Made by a program: the position numbers and the translations under genes. A stretch of 64,000 nucleotides of DNA from Microvirga terrae. Its GTDB lineage: Bacteria > Pseudomonadota > Alphaproteobacteria > Rhizobiales > Beijerinckiaceae. Position 1 is the stretch's first letter. The number at the start of each line of letters is the position of its first letter. Below, one piece after another: positions 8,311 to 16,378 of the stretch. A model generated the notes under the pieces. The model was not told where the DNA came from. It worked only from the letters and a program-made list of their open reading frames with translations, and did no database searches. The stretch lies in assembly GCF_013307435.2 (NCBI RefSeq), contig NZ_CP102845.1, positions 3,470,001 through 3,534,000 on the forward strand, read 5' to 3'.

Positions 8311-8495
8311 GCAACGTGCTTGGGATCAGAAAACGAAAAACATCACACGGGGGATCTGCTCCGGATGCTAAGCCTTAGGTCCTGTCCGGACTATTTCGGT
8401 CCGTTTCACCACACCCCGCCGGCGGCTACGCTAGCGGGTATGCGGCTTCGCTTAGAGGCCGGCTAGGTCTGAACGAGCATACATGGAGGCACTCG

Positions 8496-8654
8496 ATGGA
8501 TAAAACTCGAAGGGTTGCCGACGCTGTCCTTGCCGTGTTGGAGACGCGGCAAGGCTTCCGTGAGTGGTGGGCCAGTATCGATCCAGAGATGCAGAACCAA
8601 ATCCTGGAAGCGGTTGGAACCGCTGCTATTGAGGCCGTCGAGAACAGCGAATAG
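8496..8654 (+). CDS. 52-residue hypothetical protein
   Basis: A short helical, acidic protein (begins MDKTRRVADAVLAVLETRQG, ends AIEAVENSE) with a GGAGG ribosome-binding site at about 8484-8488, 7 nt before the ATG. The Trp-Trp pair (FREWWASIDPEM) followed by an Ala/Glu helix looks like a genuine domain. No family is recognised. Confidence 0.6.
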   Translation: MDKTRRVADAVLAVLETRQGFREWWASIDPEMQNQILEAVGTAAIEAVENSE

Positions 8655-8689
8655 AGACGGCGAGCATTCCAGGTTGCATGAAGCCACTC

Positions 8690-8765
8690 CCTGTGCAGGT
8701 TACCCATGCCACGGCCGATCCTACAGAGAGCCTGCGTACGGGTTCGACCCCCGCCGTCCGCACCA
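8690..8765 (+). pseudogene. tRNA 3'-end fragment
   Basis: The segment ending at 8765 has a T-arm (ACGGG, loop TTCGACC, CCCGC) followed by CGTCCGC and ACCA, as in a tRNA 3' end. I cannot fold a convincing 5' half or anticodon arm upstream. The last 12 nt (CCGTCCGCACCA) are repeated at the end of the tRNA-like element at 8804-8879. This looks like a tRNA remnant left by integration or recombination. The left boundary given is arbitrary (76 nt). Confidence 0.45.
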
Positions 8766-8803
8766 TTTTCATCTCGGTAGAGACCGGGTATGAGAACCTC
8801 GTG

Positions 8804-8879
8804 GGGCCTGTAGCACAATGGTTAGAGCCGGCCGCTCATAACGGTCTGGTTGGGAATTCGAGTCCCTCCGTCCGCACCA
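8804..8879 (+). pseudogene. tRNA-Met(CAU)-like chimeric pseudogene
   Basis: Exactly 76 nt and ending in CCA. The D-arm (TAGCACAATGGTTAGAGC) and an anticodon arm with CAT at 8837-8839 resemble an alphaproteobacterial tRNA-Met. The acceptor halves do not pair: the 5' strand is GGGCCTG but the 3' strand is CGTCCGC. The T-stem (GGGAA with CCCTC) also pairs poorly. I read it as a tRNA 5' half joined to a foreign 3' half, not a working tRNA. Confidence 0.6.
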
Positions 8880-8933
8880 TCGACAAATCGCTTCACCACA
8901 CTCTGCCCAACGTAGGTGGGGATGCGACTGCGC

Positions 8934-9182
8934 TCAACGCCGCGGTTCAGGAAATGACGGCGTCCTCGTCGGCACCTCCTGGGGTGTCGCCGGAGGCACA
9001 CCTAACGGCTCTCCAGGGTTCGGGACTTCAGCGGGTGGAGTCGGTGGAATGCCTCCAGGCTCCTCATTTCCCGGGAGGCTGGGAGGGCTAGCAGGTGGCA
9101 GGACAGGATTAGGACCGGGATCTGGCGTGTCAGGCTGCGGAGGAGAGGGAGAAGGAATGTCTGGCTGTCGCGGATCTGACAT
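8934..9182 (-). CDS. Pro-rich small protein 1
   Basis: About 82 residues of low-complexity Pro/Asp/Gly repeats (starts MSDPRQPDIPSPSPPQPDTP). AGGAGG lies about 10 nt before ATG 9182. It has no signal peptide and no predicted helix. A second, similar mini-gene lies just upstream on the same strand (9220-9387), so they look like a tandem pair. Such proteins occur in methylobacteria and relatives; their function is unknown to me. Confidence 0.6.
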   Translation of the reverse strand: MSDPRQPDIPSPSPPQPDTPDPGPNPVLPPASPPSLPGNEEPGGIPPTPPAEVPNPGEPLGVPPATPQEVPTRTPSFPEPRR

Positions 9183-9219
9183 CACACATAGCCTCCTGCT
9201 GGGTTCTCACAAGGCTCCA

Positions 9220-9387
9220 TTAGCCGACCTTCGGGACGTCATCTCCTGGCAACTCAGACGGGTCCGATGGCAGGTCAGGCCCCTCGCTGGGATCAGGCTC
9301 AACCTCGGGTGCTGGCGTCGGCATGTCAGGCTCCGGAAGAACAGGAATGTCCGGCTGCGGCGTATCAGGGTACGGAATGTCAGACAT
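9220..9387 (-). CDS. Pro-rich small protein 2
   Basis: A 55-residue protein (starts MSDIPYPDTPQPDIPVLPEP) built from short PDxP units, with a G-rich ribosome-binding site (GGGGGGAG) a few bases before the ATG. It shares the MSDxxxPD start and composition with the neighbour at 8934-9182. It is likely unstructured. No function is assigned. Confidence 0.6.
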   Translation of the reverse strand: MSDIPYPDTPQPDIPVLPEPDMPTPAPEVEPDPSEGPDLPSDPSELPGDDVPKVG

Positions 9388-9507
9388 TGCGGCTCCCCCC
9401 GCTATTGAGTACCTGGTGGCGGAACATAGGGTACGTCATCTGGCTCAGGATCCTCGTGATCAGATGGGGTGCTATCTTCTGGAACAGCTTCAGCCAAGCA
9501 AATGGGA

Positions 9508-9825
9508 TCAACTCTCACCCTTGTGCTTCAGCGCCCTTATTGCCGTGGCAAGCTCACGCGATAACAGACTTCTCGTCACCAGATAATCCGGGCCAAGCAG
9601 GACGCTATAGCGGGTTCGGGCCCCAAGATGCACCGCCTCACATAGCCCTGCAGCTCTCTCCAAGGCATCGTTCTCAGCTTCACGAATGACGGCCGCAATC
9701 CTGGTAAAGGCCTTGTCTGTCAGTTGCCATGATGGCCCAACCCTGTCGCCTTCAACCAAGTCGATATACATTTCAAGAGTCCCACGCAGGCTTTCAGCGC
9801 GCTCTTGTGGTGTTATCTGGGGCAT
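9508..9825 (-). CDS. hypothetical protein, 105 residues
   Basis: A soluble helical protein (starts MPQITPQERAESLRGTLEMY) with a good ribosome-binding site (GGAGAGG) before the ATG. The central segment (AAVIREAENDALERAAGLCEAV) resembles generic helical segments of island-borne hypotheticals. It sits between the Pro-rich pair and the ParA-like gene, all on the minus strand. No family is recognised. Confidence 0.6.
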   Translation of the reverse strand: MPQITPQERAESLRGTLEMYIDLVEGDRVGPSWQLTDKAFTRIAAVIREAENDALERAAGLCEAVHLGARTRYSVLLGPDYLVTRSLLSRELATAIRALKHKGES

Positions 9826-9929
9826 CTCGACCTCTCCAGGTTTCCTCTAGAGTCGGTTCATCAGCCGTGCCACCGCAATAGCAAGTTGCGCATTGAGCAT
9901 GCCCTCAGCGGTATCATGGTGGATCTCCC

Positions 9930-10613
9930 TCATGACATGGCACTCAGAGGGATTGCGCCACCTTCGTCGTCGGCAATCTCAGTGGCATCCAACCTTCGTA
10001 GCCTAGCTGTGAGCCATTGCAAAACCGCACGTATTTCATCGGCAGCTTTCCCATAAGGACTGAACTCGGTCACCCCAAGACCCGCGGCAAGGGCATCAAC
10101 ATGGTCAGAGCGATGCGCCACAGTTGGGTCACACAGGCCCCCAAGCAGTTGGAGGGTCATACGGGCGTTGGCAGTCCTGCTGGTGCGTCCACCGGTTGGG
10201 CACTGATTGAGAACGAATGCGAATGGCTTAGCGTTCTCGTTAAGGTGGCGAACGGTAGGTGCACTGGCCTCGATGTCAGCGACGCTGGGACGGACCGGCA
10301 GCAAGCAGAAGTGTGCTTCTTTCATTGCTTCTGATGCAGCATGGCTTTCCGCCCCAGGCGTGTCGACAATGACAAGGTCGTAACCTTGTTGGCGAAGCCT
10401 ATAGAGACGAGAGGAGAGATTAGCCCAAGAAATCGAATGGACCGCCGGGGCTTCAGCGGTGCGCCGCTTGTACCATTCTTCAGCGGTACTCTGCGGGTCT
10501 ATGTCGATAAGAACTGCCTTCAGGCCACTTTCTGCCGCAGCCACGGCAAGTGAGACAGCAAGGCTGCTCTTGCCTGTCCCGCCCTTCTGCGTGACGAACG
10601 AAACGATTTTCAC
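9930..10613 (-). CDS. ParA/MinD-like P-loop ATPase
   Basis: About 227 residues from a GTG start at the KIVSFVTQKGG signature. The deviant Walker A KGGTGKSS, the Walker A' region with LIDIDPQSTAEEW, and the switch motif VIVDTPG are all present. The family uses ATP-dependent dimerisation on DNA to position cargo such as plasmids, islands or protein complexes. No ParB-like gene or parS cluster is adjacent, so this is an orphan, typical of integrated elements. The frame extends upstream to a GTG at 10685, but homology begins at the later start. Confidence 0.85.
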   Translation of the reverse strand: MKIVSFVTQKGGTGKSSLAVSLAVAAAESGLKAVLIDIDPQSTAEEWYKRRTAEAPAVHSISWANLSSRLYRLRQQGYDLVIVDTPGAESHAASEAMKEAHFCLLPVRPSVADIEASAPTVRHLNENAKPFAFVLNQCPTGGRTSRTANARMTLQLLGGLCDPTVAHRSDHVDALAAGLGVTEFSPYGKAADEIRAVLQWLTARLRRLDATEIADDEGGAIPLSAMS

Positions 10614-11030
10614 TGAAGTCTCTCCGCCAAACGGTCTGGTCACTTGACGCGACCGTCTCGGGAGAACGACCGTGCCAAGAGGCACAAGATAAAGCTGCGC
10701 TCGTATGGTAAATGCATCCCTAACAGAACCACCAGTCGGGGCTTATTTGCCGGATTGGCCTGCCTATGAGCCTTGGCTGGAACTAGGGACCAATCGCGCG
10801 GCGTGCCTCTGCAACTGACCTCAGGGCTGTCTCAACAGTCCCAGGCACCTATCATCCAGGATTTATTAATCCAAGTAATTGCGGGGGCTTCTAAGGGGCG
10901 TAGACTTCGCCAGATGTGAGGTTTGGAGTGCCGATCAATCAGGGCAAACTGGTCGGGTTGGAACTGGATCAGGCAAGACTAGCCCAGCTTTACGTCGACA
11001 TAGCCGCAGGCAAACGGCGGGTAGCCGCAG
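10614..11030. other. intergenic region
   Basis: No supported gene. It probably contains the promoter of the ParA-like gene. The frame at 10916-11158 overlaps the more convincing small gene at 11031 in a different phase and lacks family features. Confidence 0.4.
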
Positions 11031-11252
11031 ATGACCAAGATATCGGAATACCAGACCCACGCCCTGGAATGCAGGGCTTTGGCGAAGCAGATGCCGGTCG
11101 GAGAGCAACGCACTCAGCTCCTGGAAATGGCACGAACCTGGGAGTCACTCGCGAATAGCCGAGAGAGACTCATCAGGACCAATCCTGAACTGGAGGCCCT
11201 TGATAGCCTTGCGTCTGCTGACGTGGCCATACCCTCTTCCAAGGCGCACTAA
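11031..11252 (+). CDS. small helical hypothetical protein
   Basis: 73 residues of the common rhizobial type with a pattern like ISEYQTHALECRALA...QRTQLLEMARTWESLA: an N-terminal helix with a Cys, then an MA-TW-LA helix. Family members are abundant in alphaproteobacteria and lack a known role. The start ATG is followed directly by the conserved segment. Confidence 0.65.
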   Translation: MTKISEYQTHALECRALAKQMPVGEQRTQLLEMARTWESLANSRERLIRTNPELEALDSLASADVAIPSSKAH

Positions 11253-11499
11253 AGGTGAGCTTCTTGCTCCTGGAAATTGACCTAACCCCTGAGCGTGCCT
11301 TGGAGCTTTCTTACCTCAACCTTTTTGGGCCCTATCTGCTCAAGAGGGCTCTCCGGGGGTGCCCGTTGAAAACATCTTCATCCTTTTTCCAAAGATGATG
11401 AGTACCCTACGGGGAAAGAACGGCCGTTGCTCAACGAGGTCGGATTCTAGGCACAAGTGCGTAGCCATCACACTCCTTGAACCATCACGGAGACGTGTC

Positions 11500-11883
11500 A
11501 TGCCCGAAGCACGCGTTACCGTCCGAGTGGGTGATAATCGGCAATCCGTGACCATCGAGATGGGGCCTGTTGAAGGTCCGTCAGCCGCAATTGCGCTCGA
11601 CCTTGAGCAACTCACAAAGGTCATCAACTCACTCGGGCAAGCACGAACGCAGATGGTTGAAGGTCAGCGGGTCGAGCCGCTTGAAGGTACAAAGGTAAAA
11701 ACCATCGCAAATCCCAAGTGGTACATTCAGGAGGCCCCTATTGATGGGTCACTTCTCGCATTCAGTCACCCCGCCTATGGGCCGATGGCCTTCGCTATTC
11801 CTCGGGACGAGGCTGCGAAGATTGTTGGTATCCTGACGAGCCACCTGTCACTTCCGGTGTGTCGGCAGGAAAAACCAAACTGA
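11500..11883 (+). CDS. hypothetical protein, 127 residues
   Basis: Starts MPEARVTVRVGDNRQSVTIE, with GGAG about 8 nt upstream of ATG 11500; the longer frame from 11359 is unlikely coding. Alternating beta-strand and helix predictions suggest a small alpha/beta domain. No enzyme motif or membrane segment is visible. Function unknown. Confidence 0.55.
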   Translation: MPEARVTVRVGDNRQSVTIEMGPVEGPSAAIALDLEQLTKVINSLGQARTQMVEGQRVEPLEGTKVKTIANPKWYIQEAPIDGSLLAFSHPAYGPMAFAIPRDEAAKIVGILTSHLSLPVCRQEKPN

Positions 11884-12139
11884 GACACTCACATTGCCGT
11901 TGGATATCTGAAGAAAGCCCACCCATAATCAGGAACACACAGGAGGCCTAAAGCCACGCGGGCTTTACTGTTTCTGAGCTACACCTTTAGGAATATCTGC
12001 TCGACCCGTTTGCTCCGTTGCGGAGCAGCTGGAACAGTTTAGCTTCTGAAATGTGGCGAGGCTCCCACCAACCCACGAACGCCCTGGCCGGAGGTATAGG
12101 ACACCCTCTGGCTGGGGCGTTTTTGCGCCCGCCGTCCTC

Positions 12140-12602
12140 TCACGTAAACGTACCCAGCAATTTTGCACAAAGCCCCAGTATGGAACGACGAACAACCGCC
12201 TTGGCTCGGAGCTGTTCGCAGTAGGCCGTGAGGGTCATCTTCCACTGGGCACGGTGCTTTTCATTGCGCCAGGAGGAGGACATGCTCTCAATCAGAGCGT
12301 CAGCTGCCTCACCAAACGTCATCACTTGGGGCTTGTTATCCCGTGCTGCGATGGGGTCCAGCCCATCCGCGAGCTTCTGACGAGCCTCGGCAGCCCGCTC
12401 TCGGGCTTTCGCGAGAGGCACGTCCCTCAAGGCGCCGAGCCCTATCTCCCGCTGCTTACCATCTGTCTTCCACATGAACACCCACGAGCGGGCGCCGCTG
12501 GCTGTAATGTTTCAGGTACAGACCACCCCCATCGGAGCGCCGCCCAGGCTTTGTCAGTGTTGCGACTGTCCTGGCGCTCAGTGTGTGCCGCTGTCGTGCC
12601 AT
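12140..12602 (-). pseudogene. truncated, frameshifted tyrosine integrase remnant
   Basis: The minus strand carries the start of a P4-type integrase: MARQRHTLSARTVATLTKPG and GGGLYL in one frame, then ITASGARSWVFMWKTDGK and REIGLGALRDVPLAKARERA in the next. A single extra A near 12509-12512 explains the shift. The arm-binding domain continues to about WKMTLTAYCEQL, and the catalytic domain with the Arg...Tyr set is absent (only about 140 of about 400 residues remain). It is a relic of an integrated island. No intact tRNA gene is adjacent. Confidence 0.75.
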
Positions 12603-13279
12603 CGCCCCTACCCTTCCCCACCTTATTCCCCACCTTGAAGGTTGGATTGCAGCGGATGAAGCTGCACCGCGTAAGACATTAGTCAGCATATGCCCCTTGC
12701 TGCACAACGAACTCCTGAATGTGACCGAATGTGGTTGGACACCAGTATGGCGGACTCCGTCTCCGCCATTCCATCGGTTCAAGTTACTTAGATCGCTTGC
12801 TTTTTCCAGCTTTGGCCGAGCCGAACCCCGACGGGAAACATCGGCCGGTCCCTGAACCAGATCTGTCGCGGCACGAATCATCGAAGCAGCGGCGCGAGCA
12901 CCAGGCCGCGTTGCGTCCAAGGGTGGCATACCCCAGAGCATGCATGGGAATTGGCTCCCTGCCGCAGGCGACGCGGCTATCGTCTTCCTCGATGACCGCC
13001 GGAAGTCCACGCGGCAGCCGTCCTTGATCGGTGCGGGATGCGCCAGCGTCCGAGACATTGCCGATGGATCACAGCGGCCCGCCCATCCCGGCCCGTTCGG
13101 GGATGAGGCTGCGGCGGCTGCCGGTGGCGCGATCGCACACGTGCTCGAACCAGTCTCACTTCCTGATGTCCACGGGGATCAGTTCGCCCCGGAGCGTCAC
13201 GTCGCGGAAGGAGTGTCACCCCTCGGCGCAGGGCTCGGGCATCCAGGTCAGCGATTCAGGATCGTGAGGGCTCGCGCGG
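12603..13279. other. gene-poor stretch between integrase remnant and glpD
   Basis: About 680 bp with no supported coding frame on either strand; the open frames lack family signatures and overlap one another. It marks the border between the decayed accessory region and the sulfoglycolysis operon. Confidence 0.4.
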
Positions 13280-14815
13280 TCATCCTCGCGTCATGGCGTC
13301 CTTCAGGCGGTCCCCCTGCTGCCTCGCGTCCATCCGGGTGCTCATGTAGGCGGCGATCTCGGCCCTCGCTTCTCCGCCGATCGTGAGACCGAGCTTGGAG
13401 CGACGCCACAGGACGTCATCCACATCGCGCGCCCATTCCTGATCCATCAGGTAGCCGACCTCGTTCTCGCCGAGATCTGCGGCGAAGATCCTGCCCAGGT
13501 TTCCAGCCGATCCTAGGATGTCCCGCGCACGCGTCCCATAGTTGCGGGCGAGCCGGCGGATCGTGGCGTCTGCGACGGCCGGCGCCTGCGCCTTGAGGCG
13601 AGACACGAGTTCTTCGAAACCACCGACGGGGAAGTCGCCTCCGGGCAGCGTCGCCCCCGCCGTCCAGGCCGCCCCGCGGGCGCCGAGTGCCTGTTCGATT
13701 GGCTCCAGGACGGACTCGGCCAGGCGCCGGTAGGTGGTGATCTTCCCGCCGAAGATGTTGACGAGCGCGCCTTCCTGGCCGGTTCCGTCGACCTTGATCA
13801 CGTAGTCACGGGTCGCTTCCTGCGCCTTCGATGCTCCGTCGTCGTACAGGGGTCGGACGCCGGAATAGGCCCAGACCACGTCGTCGGGGGTGACACCGCG
13901 CTCGAAATATTCCGATGCGGCCTCGCACAGGTAGGCGGTTTCTTCGGTCGAAATCTGCACCTTGTCCGGACTTCCGGCGAAGTCTCGGTCGGTCGTGCCG
14001 ATCAGAGTGTAATCGCCCTCGTAGGGAATGGCGAAGATGATCCGGTTGTCCTTGTTCTGAAAGATGTAGCACCTGTCGTGGTCGAACAGCTTCCTGACCA
14101 CGATGTGACTACCCTGGACAAGCCGGACATGGCGCTCGTTCGAACCGGTCGATTGGCGAAGAACCTGATCGACCCACGGGCCTGCGGCGTTCACCACGAG
14201 CCTCGCCGTCACCTCACGGATCCGGCTGGTTTCCCGATCCGTGAGCTCGACCCGGAACCCGCCGTCGCGACGTTCGAGTCGCGTGACCTTCGTTCGCGTC
14301 AGGATCTCGGCGCCCCGGTCGGCCGCATCCCGTGCGTTGAGGGCCACGAGCCGGGCATCCTGCACCCAGGCATCGGAATACTCGAAAGCCCTGGTGTATC
14401 CGCGTCGCAGGGGCTTTCCCGCCGGATCACGCGCGAGATCGAGCGTCCTGGTTTTCGGAAGCAGCTTCCGCCCGCCGATGTGGTCGTACAGGAACAGGCC
14501 CAACCGCAGGAGCCAGGCCGGCCTGAGACCGCCATGATGGGGCAGAACGAAGCGGAGGGGCCAGATGATGTGAGGTGCCATCTTCCAGAGCACCTCGCGC
14601 TCCATCAGCGATTCCCTGACAAGGCGAAATTCGTAGTGCTCGAGGTAGCGCAGGCCTCCATGGATTAGCTTAGTGGAGGCGGACGATGTCCCGCTGGCGA
14701 GATCCTGCATTTCGGCGAGGAGCACGCTGTAGCCGCGCCCGACCGCGTCACGGGCAATTCCGCAGCCGTTGATGCCACCGCCGATTACCACGATATCGAA
14801 GTCTGAATGAGACAT
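13280..14815 (-). CDS. glpD: glycerol-3-phosphate dehydrogenase, FAD-dependent
   Basis: A 511-residue flavoprotein that oxidises glycerol 3-phosphate to dihydroxyacetone phosphate and passes electrons to the quinone pool. The N-terminal FAD-binding motif is DIVVIGGGINGCGIARDAVG (residues about 5-24), and the GlpD signature SSASTKLIHGGLRYLE follows. I chose ATG 14815 because it lies just before the dinucleotide fold; the frame runs further upstream without homology. It is the last gene of the minus-strand operon, 40 bp after glpK. In this setting it would use glycerol released from sulfoquinovosyl glycerol. Confidence 0.95.
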   Translation of the reverse strand: MSHSDFDIVVIGGGINGCGIARDAVGRGYSVLLAEMQDLASGTSSASTKLIHGGLRYLEHYEFRLVRESLMEREVLWKMAPHIIWPLRFVLPHHGGLRPAWLLRLGLFLYDHIGGRKLLPKTRTLDLARDPAGKPLRRGYTRAFEYSDAWVQDARLVALNARDAADRGAEILTRTKVTRLERRDGGFRVELTDRETSRIREVTARLVVNAAGPWVDQVLRQSTGSNERHVRLVQGSHIVVRKLFDHDRCYIFQNKDNRIIFAIPYEGDYTLIGTTDRDFAGSPDKVQISTEETAYLCEAASEYFERGVTPDDVVWAYSGVRPLYDDGASKAQEATRDYVIKVDGTGQEGALVNIFGGKITTYRRLAESVLEPIEQALGARGAAWTAGATLPGGDFPVGGFEELVSRLKAQAPAVADATIRRLARNYGTRARDILGSAGNLGRIFAADLGENEVGYLMDQEWARDVDDVLWRRSKLGLTIGGEARAEIAAYMSTRMDARQQGDRLKDAMTRG

Positions 14816-14855
14816 AGCTTTCCCCTCCGGATGCGATGCTGTGGGCACCAGGTGG

Positions 14856-16346
14856 CTAGCCCTGCCAGATCGTCCGCTGCACTGCGCGGCGCCAGCCGGC
14901 GAGAGCACGCTCGCGCTCTCCATCGGCCATGGCCGGCTCGAAGCGATGATCGGCCCGCCAGCTGGCGGCGAAACCTTCGCTGCCAGGCCAGACCCCGGCA
15001 CCGCATCCCGCCAGCCAGGCCGCACCAAGAGCGGTCGTTTCGAGAATGACCGGACGGTCGACGGGAGCGTTCAGAATGTCGGCCAGGCGCTGCATCGTCC
15101 AGTCGCTCGCCACCATGCCGCCGTCGACGCGAAGAACGGTGTCGGCTGCGGCCGACCAGTCCTGTCGCATGGCGTCAAGGAGATCCCGCGTCTGGTAACA
15201 TACGGATTCAAGCGCCGCCCGGGCGATCTCGTTGGGACCCGTGTTGCGCGTGAGGCCGTAGAGCGCTCCGCGAGCGTCGGGCTGCCACCACGGCGCGCCG
15301 AGGCCCGTGAAGGCGGGAACGAGATAGACCTCCTGCTGCGGATCGGCCTGAGCGGCGAACGATCCTGATTGGTCCGCGCGCTGGAGAATGCCGAGCCCGT
15401 CCCGCAGCCATTGGACGGCCGCTCCGGCGATGAAGATCGAGCCTTCGAGCGCATAGGTCGTCCGGCCGTTGATGCGATACGCGATGGTGCTCAGCAGGCG
15501 GTTCTTCGAGGGCACGCGCTCGTGCCCCGTGTTGAGGAGCGCGAAGCAGCCCGTCCCATAGGTGGACTTCATCATTCCCGGCGTGAAGCAGGCCTGTCCG
15601 ACGGTGGCCGCCTGCTGGTCGCCGGCCACGCCCCTGACAGGGATTGCCACGCCGAAGAGGCTCGGATCCGTGCTCCCGAAATCATCGATGCTGTCCCTGA
15701 TTTCGGGCAGGATGGATCGCGGCACACGGAACAGGCGCAGCAGATCCTCGTCCCATTCGCCCGTGTCGATGTTGCACAGCATGGTGCGCGACGCGTTGGT
15801 CGCATCGGTGACGTGCCGCCGACCGCCGGTGAGATGCCAGAGCAGCCACGTGTCGACGGTGCCGAAGGCAAGCTCGCCGCGTTCGGCCCGTGTCCTGGCA
15901 CCTTCGACATTGTCCAGGATCCAGGCGATCTTCGTGGCGGAAAAATACGGGTCCGCCAGCAGCCCCGTCCGATCCGTGATCATCCCCTCGGATCCGTCGG
16001 CCTTCAATGCGGCGCAGAGGTCCGCCGTGCGCCGATCCTGCCAGACGATAGCATTGTGAATGGCGCGTCCCGTTGCGCGGTCCCAGAGAACCACGGTCTC
16101 GCGCTGGTTTGTGATGCCGATGGCCGCGATGTCGGAGGCGGCCAGTCCCGCATCGGCGAGAGCGGACCGCATGGTTTCCAGGATCGTGTCCCAGAGATCC
16201 CGAGGATCGTGCTCGACCCAGCCGGGTTTCGGATAGATCTGAGGGAACTCGCGCTGCGCCAGCCCGCGGATCCTGTAGGTGCCGTCAAACACGATGGCGC
16301 GGGATGATGTGGTGCCTTGGTCGAGAGCCAGCACGAAGTCGGCCAT
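14856..16346 (-). CDS. glpK: glycerol kinase
   Basis: A 496-residue FGGY-family kinase that phosphorylates glycerol with ATP. Motifs seen are [12 protein letters not shown] at the N-terminus, the GITNQRET segment, and [13 protein letters not shown] in the phosphate-binding region. Full length. It lies 32 bp after the aldehyde dehydrogenase gene and before glpD. Glycerol kinase is not part of any sulfoquinovose-cleaving step, but the operon's glycosidase would release glycerol from SQ-glycerol, which gives a reason for its presence. Confidence 0.95.
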   Translation of the reverse strand: MADFVLALDQGTTSSRAIVFDGTYRIRGLAQREFPQIYPKPGWVEHDPRDLWDTILETMRSALADAGLAASDIAAIGITNQRETVVLWDRATGRAIHNAIVWQDRRTADLCAALKADGSEGMITDRTGLLADPYFSATKIAWILDNVEGARTRAERGELAFGTVDTWLLWHLTGGRRHVTDATNASRTMLCNIDTGEWDEDLLRLFRVPRSILPEIRDSIDDFGSTDPSLFGVAIPVRGVAGDQQAATVGQACFTPGMMKSTYGTGCFALLNTGHERVPSKNRLLSTIAYRINGRTTYALEGSIFIAGAAVQWLRDGLGILQRADQSGSFAAQADPQQEVYLVPAFTGLGAPWWQPDARGALYGLTRNTGPNEIARAALESVCYQTRDLLDAMRQDWSAAADTVLRVDGGMVASDWTMQRLADILNAPVDRPVILETTALGAAWLAGCGAGVWPGSEGFAASWRADHRFEPAMADGERERALAGWRRAVQRTIWQG

Positions 16347-16378
16347 GCGTTCCTCCTCTCACGTTGCGGTTCGTGCTC

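Larger units (their letters stand above)
6731..8371 (+). pseudogene. small exported Cys-terminal protein, split by IS256 copy 2
   Basis: The 5' part (6731-6912) encodes a signal peptide (MRALTIAIILGLLAMPQITYA) and a charged linker ending ARERDEARQRA. The IS element occupies 6913-8310, then a 9-bp target copy (8311-8319). Removing both and joining 6912 to 8320 gives RAWDQKTKNITRGICSGC and a stop at 8369-8371: a 77-residue protein. Small exported proteins with a KAARER...RAWD...C--C end are common in this bacterial group; their function is not known to me. With the IS in place, translation ends in IS sequence (SYGGNWVMTV), so the conserved C-terminus is missing. Confidence 0.85.

Noticed and set aside
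8804..8879. A working tRNA-Met
   Set aside because: The acceptor halves (GGGCCTG and CGTCCGC) and the T-stem do not pair.
10916..11158. An 80-codon frame overlapping the small gene at 11031
   Set aside because: Its second half is out of phase with a better-supported gene, and the first half alone has no signature.
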